From NCBI GenBank assembly GCA_009760855.2, contig WPIO01000022.1, positions 2,923,001 to 2,987,000 on the forward strand: a stretch of DNA of 64,000 nt. Direction: 5' to 3'. The notes beneath the pieces were generated by a model. The model saw nothing but the letters and a program-made list of their open reading frames with translations. It was not told the DNA's origin and did no database searches. The translations under genes and the position numbers were made by a program. Shown in pieces: positions 11,371-28,261 of this stretch (within the stretch, counting starts at the first letter, position 1; every line of letters begins with the position of its first letter). Source of the DNA: Cristatella mucedo (taxonomy: Eukaryota > Bryozoa > Phylactolaemata > Cristatellidae).

Positions 11371-12009
11371 ACTTACTAGTTTTGCTTTCCCTGGCCTGGA
11401 CCCTTTTTATGTGAGCTGGTGTTACGGTTCGTAGTTATTTTCATTTGGTCCATACGCATTTAATATGCAATCGTTTTCTCCTTCAGTGCAGACTATGCTT
11501 AGTCACAAGTATTGAAGTCATTGGCTTACCGAGGGGGTACTGGCAGTCCTCGGCACCTCCCCCCTGTACAGCCTATTCAGTCCTCCTATGATTGGCTGCC
11601 TTGGGCAGTGTTAAATGTTGGTTCTTCCATGTCCATATCGTTAAATGCTGGTCCTTCCTTATCTTAATCATGGTCATGCTCCTGGTGATGTCAAGCATTT
11701 CTTGCCGAAAAAATCGTTCTCGATCAAATGGATTTCAAGTGAAGGTCGTAGGGGAATTCATTCGAACGCTCAGCAGTGCTGCCAGCAAGTCGCCTGACCA
11801 AGCAGCTGTCCACACAAGAGTGGGCCAGGCAGGGCGGCCATCGCCAGACGACATTAGTGCCGACAAGAGCTGAGCGCCTCCCCGTGGAGGAGGGAAAACC
11901 AAGGAGACCGCCACCTGCTGCTATCCGCTAGCTCGGCCGTGCTCTGGTCTCTTGCTTGCTGCAGCTGTTCCACCTTTTTTTTACAGCTGTTCCACTTTTT
12001 TACGCACAG
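11371..12009. other. Upstream flank of the first recognised exon of the 12-39 kb gene
   Basis: No exon or repeat was identified. T-rich runs at 11969-12002 form the polypyrimidine tract of the acceptor at 12008-12009. No TATA box or start codon can be defended. Confidence 0.35.
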
Positions 12010-12269
12010 GCAAACCACCGGTTGACCCCAGTCGCTGGCAGGAGCGAGTAGGCTGCCGCCGGATGTTCTCAGCTGCTCGAGCTGCCGACGGCGCCAGCCA
12101 GAACTGTCTGCACCTGTTCGACGTGAGCGCTACGAAAACTGCCACAGAGCTGTGGCTGCTGCATCACGATCAGTGGTCGCTCAGTCACAGCACTGTCACC
12201 GAGACGTTCAAAGTCGTCACGCAACTTGGTGACTTCCTCGACCAAACGCTGGCGACACTGCTTCGGCTG
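12010..12269 (+). CDS. Unidentified 12-39 kb gene, exon (about 86 codons)
   Basis: A T-rich tract and CAG at 12007-12009 precede the exon. A GTACGA donor follows at 12270, leaving phase 0. The peptide is amphipathic and probably helical, with stretches such as LHLFDVSATKTATELWLLHH and TFKVVTQLGDFLDQTLATLL. The start of the gene may be here or upstream: the first possible in-frame ATG within the exon is about 18 codons in. No family was recognised; the pattern would fit an all-helical HEAT/ARM or HEM-type scaffold protein, which is inference only. Confidence 0.5.
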
Positions 12270-12388
12270 GTACGAGACCGTGCGGCAGCAGCTTCGGAGG
12301 GGGCCCTCCCTGCTGCTTGCACAGCCTCTGACCGTTGCTGCTCGATGCTCGCGATTCGAGCTTTTTTCTGTCACTCGAATCGTTCTAG

Positions 12389-12580
12389 AAGACTCCCGAG
12401 GCGGTCGGTAACTCGCTGCCACGCACGTGGGAGCTGCTGGGCAGGCTCGCTTCGAATGTGGCCCTGCTGGCGCACCGAGACGCGTGCAAGAAGCTTCTCA
12501 AGTGCATCGACGTGTTTGTCTGCGAGGCAGCGCCGCAGCTTGCCACGGCGACCAGGAGACAGGCGCACGACTGGGCGACG
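12389..12580 (+). CDS. Unidentified 12-39 kb gene, exon (64 codons)
   Basis: A short intron of 119 bp with TTCTAG at 12383-12388 separates this from the previous exon; both sides are phase 0. The 64 codons include RTWELLGRLASNVALLAHRD and CKKLLKCIDVFVCEAAPQL, two likely antiparallel helices, and end before GTTAGC at 12581. The frame differs from the previous exon's open frame, so the phase match supports splicing. Confidence 0.55.
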
Positions 12581-13898
<1,318 letters not shown>

Positions 13899-13984
13899 AA
13901 AGACAGAGACGACGAGAGAGGCAAGTAGACGAGAACAGACAAGACAGCCAGACATCTAATGTAATGTAATGTATCTTGGTCTGT

Positions 13985-14480
13985 AACTCAACAAGGCCAC
14001 AAAGGTTAAGTGGGAATTATGAAGGAGAGTTTTTTTGCACACTAAGTCAAAGCGGTTTTTGGAGCAAGGCAGAGTAATCAACACATTGCATCTCAAGTAA
14101 TAAAGCTAAAGTGAGAAGCATAGCTGAATTAAGAGGGCAGTCGAGGAAGTGAGTAGCATGGAAGTTGCAGCTCATGACTGCTGGAAAGGAGGTGCCACAG
14201 TCAGCAGCAGGAGAGTAGATTTTGTTGCATAGGAATTATTGTGGAAGTGAGTTCCACATTCTAGAATATACAGAGCAAAAGCTTCTGTCGCCAAAGGGCA
14301 GTTAAGCGGTGTAATGGAACAGCTAGTGTAATGTCCATAGGGGCCTAAGGGCACGAAGAGGCTGAAACAGGTGCTGCAGTTCAGCTAGATATGAAGGAGC
14401 CAAGCCTTGGCGGGCCTTGTGGGTTAGTGTAAGAATATAGGTAGGCACAGGCATGGGAAGGCCTAACAGTGGCTCACCAG
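13985..14480 (-). mobile_element. Second, more diverged LINE lineage, RT C-terminal fragment
   Basis: The minus strand, with several frameshifts, reads LAPSYLAELQHLFQPLRALR, then LPFGDRSFCSVYSRMWNSLP, the usual C-terminal block of L2/Rex-type reverse transcriptases. The sequence differs from the main family, so this is an older or separate lineage. There are many stops and it is inactive. Confidence 0.65.
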
Positions 14481-15077
14481 ATCCATCTAGAAGGCCAGGG
14501 TAGCATGACGTTTTATAGGTGCACGTAGCCGTTTAGACGAAACTTGCAGATTCGGCATTACTTAGGCCGGTTTGTAGTCTTGCTGCAATCAGTGCAGTTG
14601 GCTACTTTGGGCTAGGAGGAGGGTAATTACTCTCCTGGGAGTCTAGCACCAGCGACTTGGACAGCTAGTGAAGTGTAACCAAAAGACTGAAGTAATTACA
14701 CATAAATGCTCGTGATAATTAGACCGTAAATATGCTTGCTGAGCAAGCCAGGTAAAAGTGTCGTTCTTGTTGGATATTTTTGACTGGCTTGTCATTGGCG
14801 ATGACAGTAAGATGTCTCGGCTATGTGAGGTGTCAGCATAGCCACAGGCCCCTCCTCATGATCCGTGTCAGTCAGAAGATCTGATGCATGCCTCTGAGTT
14901 CAGTTGAAGTTTGCCCCCCTTCCCCTCCGGACATAGTGCTTCATCGGTGACCACATCATCGGGGGGGGGGGGGGGACACTTGCATAGCAGCCCATTCTGT
15001 CACCAGTAACCTGGCCACCCCACCCCCTTCGAGTGTTCCGGGCTATTTTAAGCACTATTCACGAGTGTTTTCATCAG
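14481..15077. other. Intron-like sequence with a 15-base G run
   Basis: Nothing coding is seen. A poly-G tract lies at about 14959-14973, and a CT-rich stretch leads into the acceptor at 15076-15077. Confidence 0.35.
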
Positions 15078-15309
15078 GTTGCCTGTCACCGGCATTGGCT
15101 GCAGTCCACAGCTTTGGTTTTCCCATCGGCTCACTTTGCCAGTGACACGTGGCCTGATATTCGATATGCAATGGTATGCACTCAGCAGTACTCTACCCTT
15201 CTTCTTTCTGGACCTTTTTCTGGTCGACATCTCCAGGATGCCAACGTTTCCTATGCCTTGCTTAATAGCAGTTTCTCTTTTGGGTTGGCCAGTATCAATA
15301 CGTGTACAA
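15078..15309 (+). CDS. Unidentified 12-39 kb gene, exon (77 codons)
   Basis: Acceptor TTTTCATCAG ends at 15077 and donor GTGAGT starts at 15310. The exon opens in phase 0, matching the exon that ends at 12580, and leaves one base. The peptide has balanced composition, including HWLQSTALVFPSAHFASDTW and QQYSTLLLSGPFSG. No family was recognised. At least one more exon is needed before 23484 to restore phase. Confidence 0.5.
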
Positions 15310-18780
<3,471 letters not shown>

Positions 18781-19086
18781 GTGACGATGCAATGTAGCCC
18801 CGGTTTACCTAGCTCGGTTCAAGCGAGCAAGATGCAGTTTCTCATTGGCTTGGGGCTTTCTCGTAGCTTTGAAGCCTCTTCGGGCATTTTCTTGAACATC
18901 CTTCTCTCATCTGTAGACGATGCCAGCACAACATTAGGTTGGCAGTCACTTTATCTACTCAATCCTTGCTCAGATGCATCAGGGACAGAAGACCGATGGA
19001 TGGATCGTCCCTTGTGCTTGCATGCCTATATGCAAGACCTGGGCTTGATGAGCAGAGTTGTCGGGGTGGAGTGGGGGAGTAGGTAG
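18781..19086 (+). CDS. Candidate exon, unrecognised
   Basis: The plus strand is open for about 100 codons. After an AG near 18836 it reads FLIGLGLSRSFEASSGIFLN and LGWQSLYLLNPCSDASGTED, and a GTGGAG donor is possible near 19066. Composition is protein-like, but no family is recognised and phase with the neighbouring exons cannot be shown. Confidence 0.25.
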   Translation: MTMQCSPGLPSSVQASKMQFLIGLGLSRSFEASSGIFLNILLSSVDDASTTLGWQSLYLLNPCSDASGTEDRWMDRPLCLHAYMQDLGLMSRVVGVEWGSR

Positions 19087-19089
19087 TCA

Positions 19090-19560
19090 CTAGTTTAAAT
19101 AGGTAGGCCAGAGCAAAAGAGTGAAAGGACCTACAATCTTTTAATCCTTGTTATTTTTTTCTTGCAGCAAGCTGTAAAGTGCCCGGATAGAGATTTAATT
19201 CTCTTTCATTGCTGTACAGATTACCTGTTAATATTATCCTGATTATTGTCATTATTTATTTAAAGCAAGTGTTAAGACATCGAATTCGATTCACTGCTTA
19301 TTGGGAAGCCAGAAGAGAGGTAGTTGATACAGCAGTTGCAGCATTCACGACGGGCAAGCCTAGCTGCCGAATTTTGCGCCACTTGTAAGCGTCTTACTGC
19401 TCAGGCAGGACGACTTGCTAGGAGCGAGGGAAGTCGAGCTGCACAATCACAAATGCACGGCATGATTTGGCTGTGGTACCCTTGCCTAAGCATGCCTGAA
19501 CGTTTTTGATGTTACTTAATTGAATGTACGCAGACTTGACTTCGGTTCTGATATAGTTAG
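19090..19560. mobile_element. L2-like LINE remnants in mixed orientation
   Basis: A short minus-strand piece (19090-19135) is followed by a plus-strand 3' tail (AAAGTGCCCGGATAGAGATT, about 19175-19260). A minus-strand RT block at about 19290-19560 shares the Q-N-S-A-A-R-L-equivalent region. The layout resembles the rearranged copy at 8495-9640. Confidence 0.6.
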
Positions 19561-21029
19561 GTTGGTCTTGTCATTCAACTTAATAAAGATGGAGTTCATC
19601 TCGAACAAAACGAAGCAGTGCGAAGTTTAGTCAGGAGGGCAGCCGAGGATGTAATCTAGCATAGAAGTAGCAGCGCTGGACTACTGGGAAGGTAGAGCCA
19701 GTGTGGGCAGATGGAGGGAGAGGGAGGTGAGGGGGAGGGATATTTTTGCAAGGCTGGGCACTCATTTCTGACTACCTCTGCCTGGTCATCTGCCCACTGG
19801 TTAGACTCACTCCACCTGTTGATATCTTATTTTGTAGTTAGCACCTGGCTTAGCGAGGCTGACTTATGCAGCAATCTCTCTCACAGTCGTTAACTTTCCG
19901 AAAAGAAAAGGAATAGTGTATTACTGCTTAGAGTCGGCCGAGTGGGCCGGCGATCCTGTACAGATTTGAGAGCTCTTTTGCCTGCCTCTTAATACTCTGC
20001 CTGCAATTTGTGCTGTGCTGCCCAGTTGTGCTTCTGCCACCTGGTTTGTTTTCTGCGGAAGAGCTGATGTGAAGCATGTGCCTACTTGAGAAAGCATATT
20101 ATTCTGGTTTTTTTTTCTTTCACGGAAAATGACAAGGCTAGATGGAAGAAGAAAGAAGTGGAGAGGGAGTGGTACATTTTGTGAGAGCCATGCTATAGTT
20201 TCTGTAGTTTTTGTACCGTGTTGCACGTGCTAGCTCTGTCTTTACATGGGTTTCTAGCTCATTTCTCTGGACGCGGCTACTTGGCTTGCATGGCGCATCC
20301 TGGTTATTTAAGGACTAGTCAACCAACATCGTGCTTTTTTTCTATGTTGCAAAGAGCAGCAGGGCCCTGGCCGTCATTCAGCTCTGTGCAGCAGGTCCCA
20401 GCTATTCTGTGGTTCTGAGTCGTTTCTGTGCAATGGCTGCCAGAGGTGGTGAGCAGACTATCATGTAGTGGTAAATAACACTTTCTGATCCAAGATGGAT
20501 CGTCTTAGGATAGCTTAGCCATGGGCAGCTCGTGGGCTACCTGGTGCAATTATCGGGCGAATCGTCTAATCACTTTTTCGATAAGCATTCAAAAGTAACG
20601 AAAGCCCACTGTAAAAAAAGGGAAGCACTTACACCTCTAATTCTCACCGTGAACTCGCGAGCTTGACTATGGATAAAGAGAACCTTAGTGTTTACTTTGG
20701 GCTCAGCACTATGCCGTGATTAATGCTAGTTAGTGCGGTGCAATGCTGTGAGCTCTAGGGCTAAAATTTCCCCAAGACAGACGTTTGTTGCAGATGAGTT
20801 GGGAGCAAGATCCGAAATGACCAATTGCTTGTAGTAGAGAGGACAAATCTTGCCCCTAGACCGCAGTCGTGACCGTAGTCCTGCAAAGTCAGCTAGCTTT
20901 CGTGGGTTGCCATGGGCAACACCTGAGAGCTGAAGCCACAAGGTTGGCCACCCCTACATCCAAATGAACCTGAGTGTGGTGTTTATCACTGACAGCTCTG
21001 TTTGTCTGTCTGTCTGTCTCTCACTATCT
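19561..21029. other. Unassigned intron-like sequence
   Basis: The plus-strand ORF at 20218-20418 has protein-like composition but no splice support. No other signal was found. Confidence 0.3.
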
Positions 21030-21034
21030 AATAA

Positions 21035-21945
21035 TAATAATGCACTTGATAAAGCACCCTCAGAGAACTCAATCTCTTTCTAGGCGCTTTACATTTGCTG
21101 CAAAGGGAACCGCGATTGAATGGTGAGTAATATGCTTGATAAACAACATGAATAATATGGTTAGGGGTGACATTCACAGGGTCAGCATGCAAATGTGGTT
21201 AGTGGCAGCATGCACAGTGTCAGCATAAGCACATCAAGGACGAATCACAGGGACCCACTAAATGCAGTCCTAAATAGGTGTTTTTAAGTTCTTTTTAAAT
21301 GTGGTCAAGTCAGGGGATGTTCTGACACAAGTCGGGAGTGAATTCCAGGCTTTGGGAGCATACGAACTAAATGCACGGTCTCCAAAGGATTTGAGGTTTG
21401 TACGAGGTATTTGTAGACTGTTGAATTCCGAAAAGTGGGTGGTACGATGCTTGGCCTGATGGGGGAGTAGACTGAGAGATAGGCTGGAGCCAAAGAATGA
21501 AGTGACCTAAGAGTGAGCGACAAAACCTTGAAGTCGATGCGTTACTTGACTGGTAGCCAGTGCAGTTCGGCCAGAAGTCGTGTGATGTGGCAACTGCGAC
21601 ACTCACGACAAGCCTAGCTGCGGAGTTTTGCACCAGCTGCAATCGCCTGATCGCACATGCCGGTAAGCCAGCAAGCAGTGAGTTGCAGAAGTCGAGACGG
21701 GATGTCACGAATGCATGGACCAACTAGGACGTGGCATCCTTATCTAAACAAGCCCGAATTTTAGCAATGCTATGTAGCTGAAAATAGGCAGACTTGATTG
21801 TGGAGCTGATGAGGTCGTCTAACGAGAGGTCACTTTGGAACATGACACCTAGATTTCGAGCTGATTCAACAGAAGATATGCTGGCAGAGCCAATTTTGAG
21901 CGTCAGCCTTTCCAATTTCCGAATCACACTTTCTAAAACACTCAA
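21035..21945 (-). mobile_element. L2/CR1-like LINE copy, 3' portion with tail
   Basis: The minus strand reads, with few frameshifts, SVESARNLGVMFQSDLSLDD, then [20 protein letters not shown], the LHW-type region and WRPCI, followed by the 3' UTR. The tail hairpin lies at about 21055-21110 and the (ATT)n end at about 21030. It is one of the less decayed copies, truncated at the 5' end near 21945. Confidence 0.88.
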
Positions 21946-22720
21946 AGTAAACCAAATCTCTGCCTAGCACTTCACATGTGCAGAAAAGGAAGCATGTCAA
22001 TTGGTTAGTGGTAACATGTACAATTTCAGAGCACACAAGCACAAAGCACTCGCAAAGAACAGTGTCCAGAGCAAAAGTTGTGAGGAATATGTAGGTTTTT
22101 AGCCTTTTTTTAATTATTTGAAATCAAGAAATGGTATATCAGTCAGTAGTCAATTCCGGGTTTTTTGAGCATAGTATGTGGAGGCATTGTCTCCAATGGA
22201 TTGTAAGTTCGTTAGAGGCACAACCAGACGACCCGAGTCAGAACAGTGGGTGGTACGGCAGAGCCTGATAAGAAGGTAATTCAGATAGGAGCAAGAGAAT
22301 GGAGGGCCTAAGGTGGGTGACATAATTTTGAATTCTATACTCTGCTGAATGAGGAGCCAGTGCAGATTGGTGGAAAGTAGTGTAATGTCGCTGTTGGGAC
22401 GTTTATGACAGACAAGCCTGGCTGCCAAGTTTTGCATGCACTATAAGAGTCTTACTGTGCAGGCAGGAAGACCTACCAGTAGCAGGTTACAGAAGTCTAA
22501 GCATGATGTCGTAAACGCATGAACCAGCATGGCTGTGATGACAAGTGAACAAGACCGAGGCAGACTTGACTGTGTTACAGATGTGCTGATCCAGTGAAAA
22601 GTCATTTTGGAAGAGGACATCCATATTTCATGCTCAGGCATCACGAGTTATACTGGCCGAGGCACTTTAGAGGGTTTTTATTGTTTCCAATTTCTGAGCA
22701 ACACTTGGTTTGCTCAAAAT
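21946..22720 (-). mobile_element. Older L2-like LINE copy adjoining the previous one
   Basis: The minus strand reads FTTSCLDFCNLLLVGLPACT and LAARLVCHKRPNSDITLLST, then LHWLLIQQSIEFKIMSPTLG, a diverged version of the same RT block. Its tail begins at about 21950, abutting the 5' end of the younger copy. The many substitutions point to an older insertion or a separate subfamily. Confidence 0.8.
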
Positions 22721-23483
22721 TAGTAAGTTGGTTACACTTTTTGGGTTTTCTTCTGAAAAAAGGCATGACATCTCAGGGTATCGGCACTAGTTTTCCTCCT
22801 GTGGAGACAGTACATGTTTTCTCTGCTGACTGTGGAGCTTTCACCGTGCCCTCCTTGGATCGCTGCCTATCCCCAGCGGTTAACGACATTGAGCACATTT
22901 GCATATTTGGACATTTGCATATTAAATACAAGTGCATTTTTGAGATCGTTGGCAGAATCGATTGACAGTTGCATTCGTATAGCATCGCTACTTGAGCTGT
23001 GTCTTTTCTGTCTCGTGGGAGCAACTGTATGAGCATTGCTTCTCTGGAACTGTACAATATAGTCAGCCACTATAATCCCCCACTAATGTCTGCCAGATGT
23101 CAATTGGTTTGGCTGAATTTTTGCGCTTGCATGCAAACCTATGGAGTCATACCCATTCTTAAGGCAGAGGTGTAGAACACAGTCAATGGTGACATGTGGC
23201 CGGTCATCATTAGTGGTACTATCGGCTTTCGGCGAGCCTTGATCTAATGTTATGGTGGTGCTGTACAAAAATTGCTGTATTTTTTTTTAGAGAATGCTTC
23301 ATGGAATAGCCAAAGTTCTAGATCAAATCAACGATCTTAGTAGATGGGAGCCCGAGTGTGGGCAGTCACACTACGATGTAATGTTCACGTGCTGGCCTGC
23401 CAGGACGGCTGCTTCTCTGCTCCCCGCACTCTTCTCCACTCACCTCGCTGCAACCCGTCCGTCTTCTGTGCTCTTGTTTGCAG
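22721..23483. other. Intron-like sequence before the 23484 exon
   Basis: Overlapping ORFs exist on both strands at 22770-23070, but none has a recognised motif. A CT-rich stretch at 23400-23480 supplies the polypyrimidine tract. Confidence 0.35.
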
Positions 23484-23730
23484 ATGGCCGATCTCATGCG
23501 TGACCCGCGTGAGTGGGCTGCATGTGAGCAGTCGTATGTTGTCACTGCTGGCAGTGAACCACGTGATCTGGAATATCTGCTCGACACGTCTCTCCTGTTC
23601 ATCTGCCTTCAGAGGCCTTCAGGCATCATCACGAACGTCCTGGCATGTGTTGGCAAGCTCGGTGACGTTACCGCACCTAAAGTGACTGCATTCTTGGACC
23701 AGGCTAACAGCATGCTGTCAAGCAAAAGTG
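23484..23730 (+). CDS. Unidentified 12-39 kb gene, exon (82 codons + 1 base)
   Basis: Acceptor CTCTTGTTTGCAG ends at 23483 and a near-ideal donor GTAAGC starts at 23731. The exon opens in phase 0 at an ATG and leaves one base. The peptide, with MADLMRDPREWAACEQ, RDLEYLLDTSLLFICLQRPS and GKLGDVTAPKVTAFLDQANS, looks like a globular helical protein. The single base left over joins exactly to the exon at 25673. The ATG is probably internal, but this could be a first coding exon if the upstream exons belong to another gene. Confidence 0.65.
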
Positions 23731-24284
23731 GTAAGCTCTCGTTTGATGATCTGTTAGTTAAGGTTTTCTGTGAAGGATCTGATTCTTGTGGGCCGGGTTC
23801 ATGAAATTAGCCAGGCAGTCTACTTCAGATCAGAGACTTTTCAGGCAGCTGAAAAATCAGGAACAGACCTAAAGGCAACATGGATGCTGCCTTCATAGTC
23901 GCGTTGCTTGGGAGACCAGTCTGTGGGACTGCAAAAGTTGAGAATACAGGAATTTATCGATAAAGAACGCTGCCTATAGAAGGATCGCTGCCAAATTGTT
24001 GATGGCTCGTGTATAAGCATGCATAGGTGGCAGCAGCAGCAGCAGATACCTGCCGTGGATAGTCACTGCTCCATTTCCATTTGCTGCTAAACGAGAGACC
24101 TTACGACCTTCTCACTTCCGAGATCTCTCTTGTTGACGAGTGAGAGCGAATGTACCTGCCATAGCCCGACAACGAGACTAGTCTCGACTCTGAACTGTTA
24201 CACAGTCTAGACATGACTCGTTCGACGCTAGTTTGCACTTGAGGCTTGTTCACGGGTGTCTGGGCTCCGAACGTTCGCCAGTGG

Positions 24285-24290
<6 letters not shown>

Positions 24291-24354
<64 letters not shown>
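24291..24354. repeat. (GT)n microsatellite abutting a SINE-A copy
   Basis: An uninterrupted GT run followed by GTAT repeats to about 24371, where the SINE-A 3' tail begins on the opposite strand. Confidence 0.97.
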
Positions 24355-24358
<4 letters not shown>

Positions 24359-24370
24359 ATATGTATATGT

Positions 24371-24500
24371 ATAATTTGTGTGGCACCCTAAGAGAACTTA
24401 GTCTCTATTCAGGCACTTCATATATGCTCTGGGGCTCGAGCCCACGACCTCGGTCATCAACGCATTAGTCATTGCCTGAACGGTGCCCATGACTGGTCAC
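24371..24500 (-). mobile_element. SINE-A copy (tRNA head, LINE-type tail)
   Basis: The minus strand carries the B-box-like GTGGGCTCGAGCCCC, then the ATATATGAAGTGCCTGAATA body and the GAGACTAAGTTCTCTTAGGG tail shared with the L2-like LINE. The A-box end is eroded. Confidence 0.8.
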
Positions 24501-25672
24501 TTGCTAAGTCTTGGCTGAAAAAGTAGAGCCGGGTTTGGCTGCTGAGTCTTTGCCAAGTCTTCCCCTAAGCCTAGACCGCCACTCGGTATTGGCGGCATAT
24601 ACACCGAAGACTCGAGTTGGTAGGAAGCAAAACTCACCGTCTAAACAGGGTCTTGCCGAGCTTGGCACTTTCAGTACTCGGCTTTGGGCTCACAAAATTG
24701 AGTGTCGAAAAGAGACTTCTGGCAGTGCAGTCATTAGCACGTAGTTTCTAGCCTCCCCATGACGCTTTAAGAGCAGAGGTAGCCAGCAGTTTAAGTAAAA
24801 AGTGAAAACAGAACCGGATGAAAATAAGAGTCAACCGAACTAGCTTTTGCAAATGCCAAATAGACTTTCTGACTATATTCTAAAGTGATGATCTTGACCT
24901 TATGCCTTTACTCTTGATGTCAAGGTTGAGCCCCTTCTGGATCAAAAGTTTGTTCACTATGCCCTTCGTAGACGAAAGTTTATGCTAGACTGCCCCGGCA
25001 TTGAGGTAAATTTGGCTTCAGTAGCCCGGTGTCGAAATTATACCCCATTGGTTGGTGACCTGGGCCCATGCTTCTGCTAGCTCACATGTGACTGACCTAA
25101 CCCAGTGGTTGGCTGCCAAGCCTTGCATTTCCCAAAAGTGCAGCCAACGCTGAACACAATCCTGGCACACTTCGGGGCCCACCCAGCTTACATCAATCCA
25201 TTAAGCCATCCATTTTTTAAGCTTTGTCGGGGGGGGGGGGGCATGACTGCATCATACGTTCAAGCCAACTGCATCAACCATACTGAAACAAGCTGACATG
25301 CTCCTATGCACCTAGCCTCGAGGAAAAGGTCATAATTGTGAATAGATTGACCTCTGCTGCCGAATACCACCTTTCTGCCCAGGAAGTGCTACCCAAAGTA
25401 GCCACGTCTGTGGGATGGCATGGTCGCAGATTGCATCGTTCTCAATTGATTGCGACTGTGACTTATCATGTTTATCCCTGGCATCGTCTTGTCAATCTAG
25501 TCGTATCTGCCTTACATTCGGTCAGACTGTCTGTTGGTTACGTTGGACCAACATATCTCCTAGCTGCACTTGCACCCACGGGCAGACTTTTGAACACAGT
25601 TAACAATGAATTTTTTTTGCAAATCAGAGCATGTATTGCAATTCATTTTCTTTTTACTATATGCCGATCCAG
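24501..25672. other. Intron-like sequence
   Basis: ORFs at 24511-24744 and 25338-25709 lack clear splice context. A run of 12 G lies near 25230. No repeat family was recognised. Confidence 0.35.
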
Positions 25673-25860
25673 CAACCGTAATAGATCGCTGTCGCCAGAA
25701 GCTGGTTGACCTGCAGAGGCACGAAGATCACGGCATTGCATTTGCTAGGTTGGAATCTCGATTGCATAATTGCAGATGCCATGTAATATCACGACACGTA
25801 AAGAAATATGCTCACTCAAATCGGCAAAACCCAAAGACTAGTGATCAAAACGCCTATAGC
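25673..25860 (+). CDS. Unidentified 12-39 kb gene, exon (63 codons with carried base)
   Basis: A long T-rich tract and CCAG at 25669-25672 precede it, and donor GTAAGG follows at 25861. The two opening bases complete the codon left by the exon ending at 23730, and the exon ends in phase 0. The peptide is basic and helical: VIDRCRQKLVDLQRHEDHG, FARLESRLHNCRCHVISRHV and KKYAHSNRQNPKT. Pairing of both edges with consensus splice sites makes this one of the firmest exons of the gene. Confidence 0.65.
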
Positions 25861-26480
25861 GTAAGGCCGACTAGCAGCCTTCTCTGTCATCACAAAGCAT
25901 CGGCTTATAAAGTATAGCATTGTCACTGCAGTGACCATTCCCTAACTATGGGTTTTGATTGGACTACCACCAGCATCTGCTGGAAGCAGTCCCATTACTC
26001 ATAGTGCAGATGCTATCAGCAGCAGGATTGCAGAGTCATAAATCATCTTATCCAGCAATGGAGCGGTTGTCAATCACCTATGCAGTTTATGTGGTTGCAG
26101 TCTCCAACAGTCGGAGACTCTACAGTGGCTATACCCGGCACGAGAAGAACGGCCACTTTGTTCCTCATAACTTTAGTCAATGCCAAAGTGTTGGATGATG
26201 CCTGCACGGTACCAGCAGCCGTTTCCGTGCTCGTGTAAAATCCTAAACTCTGGCCTTGCAAACATTATATCAGGTTTCCCTACTTCTGCACACGAAGCTT
26301 CAATCACGGCCTACCTGTGCTTCACAGTTCACCTTATCACCCTTAGCATCTTCTAGATCATCAGGCCTCAGTCCTGTTACTGCCATTAGTGCACTTATGT
26401 TCCTGCTTCGTTGTACTGCTATGGAACTACTTGAAATGAGTGTTGATTCTGATTTTGCTAAAATTCGGTACAATACCGAA
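25861..26480. other. Intron-like sequence
   Basis: ORFs at 25959-26198 and 26256-26486 may hide the exon needed to bridge phase 0 at 25860 to the exon at 28262, but no edge could be chosen. Confidence 0.3.
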
Positions 26481-26499
26481 TTCTAATTTGCTCAATTTA

Positions 26500-27955
26500 G
26501 GTTGATAATTGCACCATCATTTGTATAATTGTATCGAGTCATTCTGCTATCGATATCCTACTTCTGGCAGAGCAAGCATTAGCATCCACTTTCAAGAACT
26601 CAAGTTATGCTGACATGAAGAAACTAGGAATACTAGAGGTAGCTTGAAAAGGCCTTAATAAGGTTGGAACTCGTTGTTCATCATTGAGGATTATTGTAGG
26701 CTGCATTAGTCCATTTTAGCTAAAGCTAAGTCCAAATTGTATAGGGAAGTAGTCGAATCCCAAATCTATAACCAAAAACTGGTAATGTCCACTGTTGACC
26801 ATCTTTATAACTGCCTACAAGCAAGCATGCTGCCCCATGATCCACATGACGTGTCTTTCGACCCTTCTAAGACTTGTTCCTTGTCCAACTCACTTCGTTC
26901 CCTTGCATCAGGCATCGACGACATTTGCATTTGGATGGCCACCAACTTTCTGAAGTTTAGCAACTATCAGATCCTCTTAACAGTTATAAGCAAGCCAAAC
27001 AGCACCTTCAGGTTGAACTGTCTCACTCTCAAGATCGTTTAGATCTTAAGGGTGAGAGGGTGGATCTCAAGATCTAGCATCATCCAGTCAAGTCGGTCCG
27101 TAATCTAGATATGTTATTCCAAAATGACTTGTCTCTGGATGGGCACATTGCCTCCACTGTCAAGTCCACCGACTTTCAGGTGAAGAGCTGGTCCTGATTA
27201 GACAAAAAGTTTGGCAGCAAAACTAGTTCACGCATGTGTGACATCGTGTCTAGATAACTGCAATGTCCTGTATTCCTGACTCCGGGCCTGTGCCATGAAT
27301 CGGCAGCAACTGGTTCAAAACTCAGCAGTTCGTCTGGTCTGTTGTCAACGGCATAGCCGCCACATCACAGCAGTGATATCTGAGCTTCACTGATTCCCTA
27401 TCAAGTATCGAATCGACCTAAAAGATCCGCCCCTCTGGCTTAAAGGTTAAATCGCTCACTCTCACCGGCCTACATATCCAACCTTCTTGCTACTGCTCTC
27501 TACTTTCTCGTACCACATGCTCCCCGGTTGCCAGTCGTCTCGTCGTTCCTAGCACTCAATTGGAATCTTTTGGCAATCCGACCTTATGTTCGTATTTACC
27601 GAAAGTCTAGAACTCGTGTCCAGCTTCTGTCACCATCTGCATTGATCTTGCATCATTCAAGTCTCAGCAAAAAATGAAACTGGTCGGCTCTGATTTCTGT
27701 TTGCTGCAGTGAACTTGTCTTTTTGTTGATGTGCGCTCTGTGTGCTTACCAGTGCACCATTCAGTGTAGAGTTCCTACTAACCAGTAGCCCCGAGTGTTT
27801 CCTTGTATGACTTTTGCATAGCTTTCTAATCGTGATACCACGCATGTCACTAAACTTGGGGGTAGCTTATCTTGCAATGAGTTGTGAAGTCTCTAGATAG
27901 AGATGTGGCTCTCTTTGGATGCTGTACAAAAAACTTATTACTATTATTATTATCA
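26500..27955 (+). mobile_element. Old L2-like LINE copy, plus orientation
   Basis: The plus strand reads, across many frameshifts and stops, SLASGIDDICIWMATNFLKF, then a LSLDGHIASTVKSTDFQ block, the RMCDIVS/C-terminal RT region and a 3' UTR. The tail AGAGATGTGGCTCTCTTTGG is followed by ATT repeats ending near 27955. It lies inside an intron of the 12-39 kb gene. The upstream limit is approximate. Confidence 0.75.
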
Positions 27956-28261
27956 TTATTGTTACCCCATCAAAATGGAACATACAGCTCACGAGGGGAA
28001 GGAATCACTAAGCCTCTCTTGGTCTTCATGTCACAATCTGATCAATTTACCTTTGTTCTACCTGTTCAGTTAATGTGGCAGATATCAAGAGTAGCCCCTG
28101 CGGTTTTTTGTTTCGTTTTTATCTTTTAAACTATGCCAGAGAGAGAAATTTAAGCCTACTTGCATTCGATTTCCACTGCACTAGAAGTGCTCGCAGCCAC
28201 AACTTCTCCGAAGCCAGCTTTGTACCGTGCCATGAATAAACTGCTTTTACATATGCTGTAG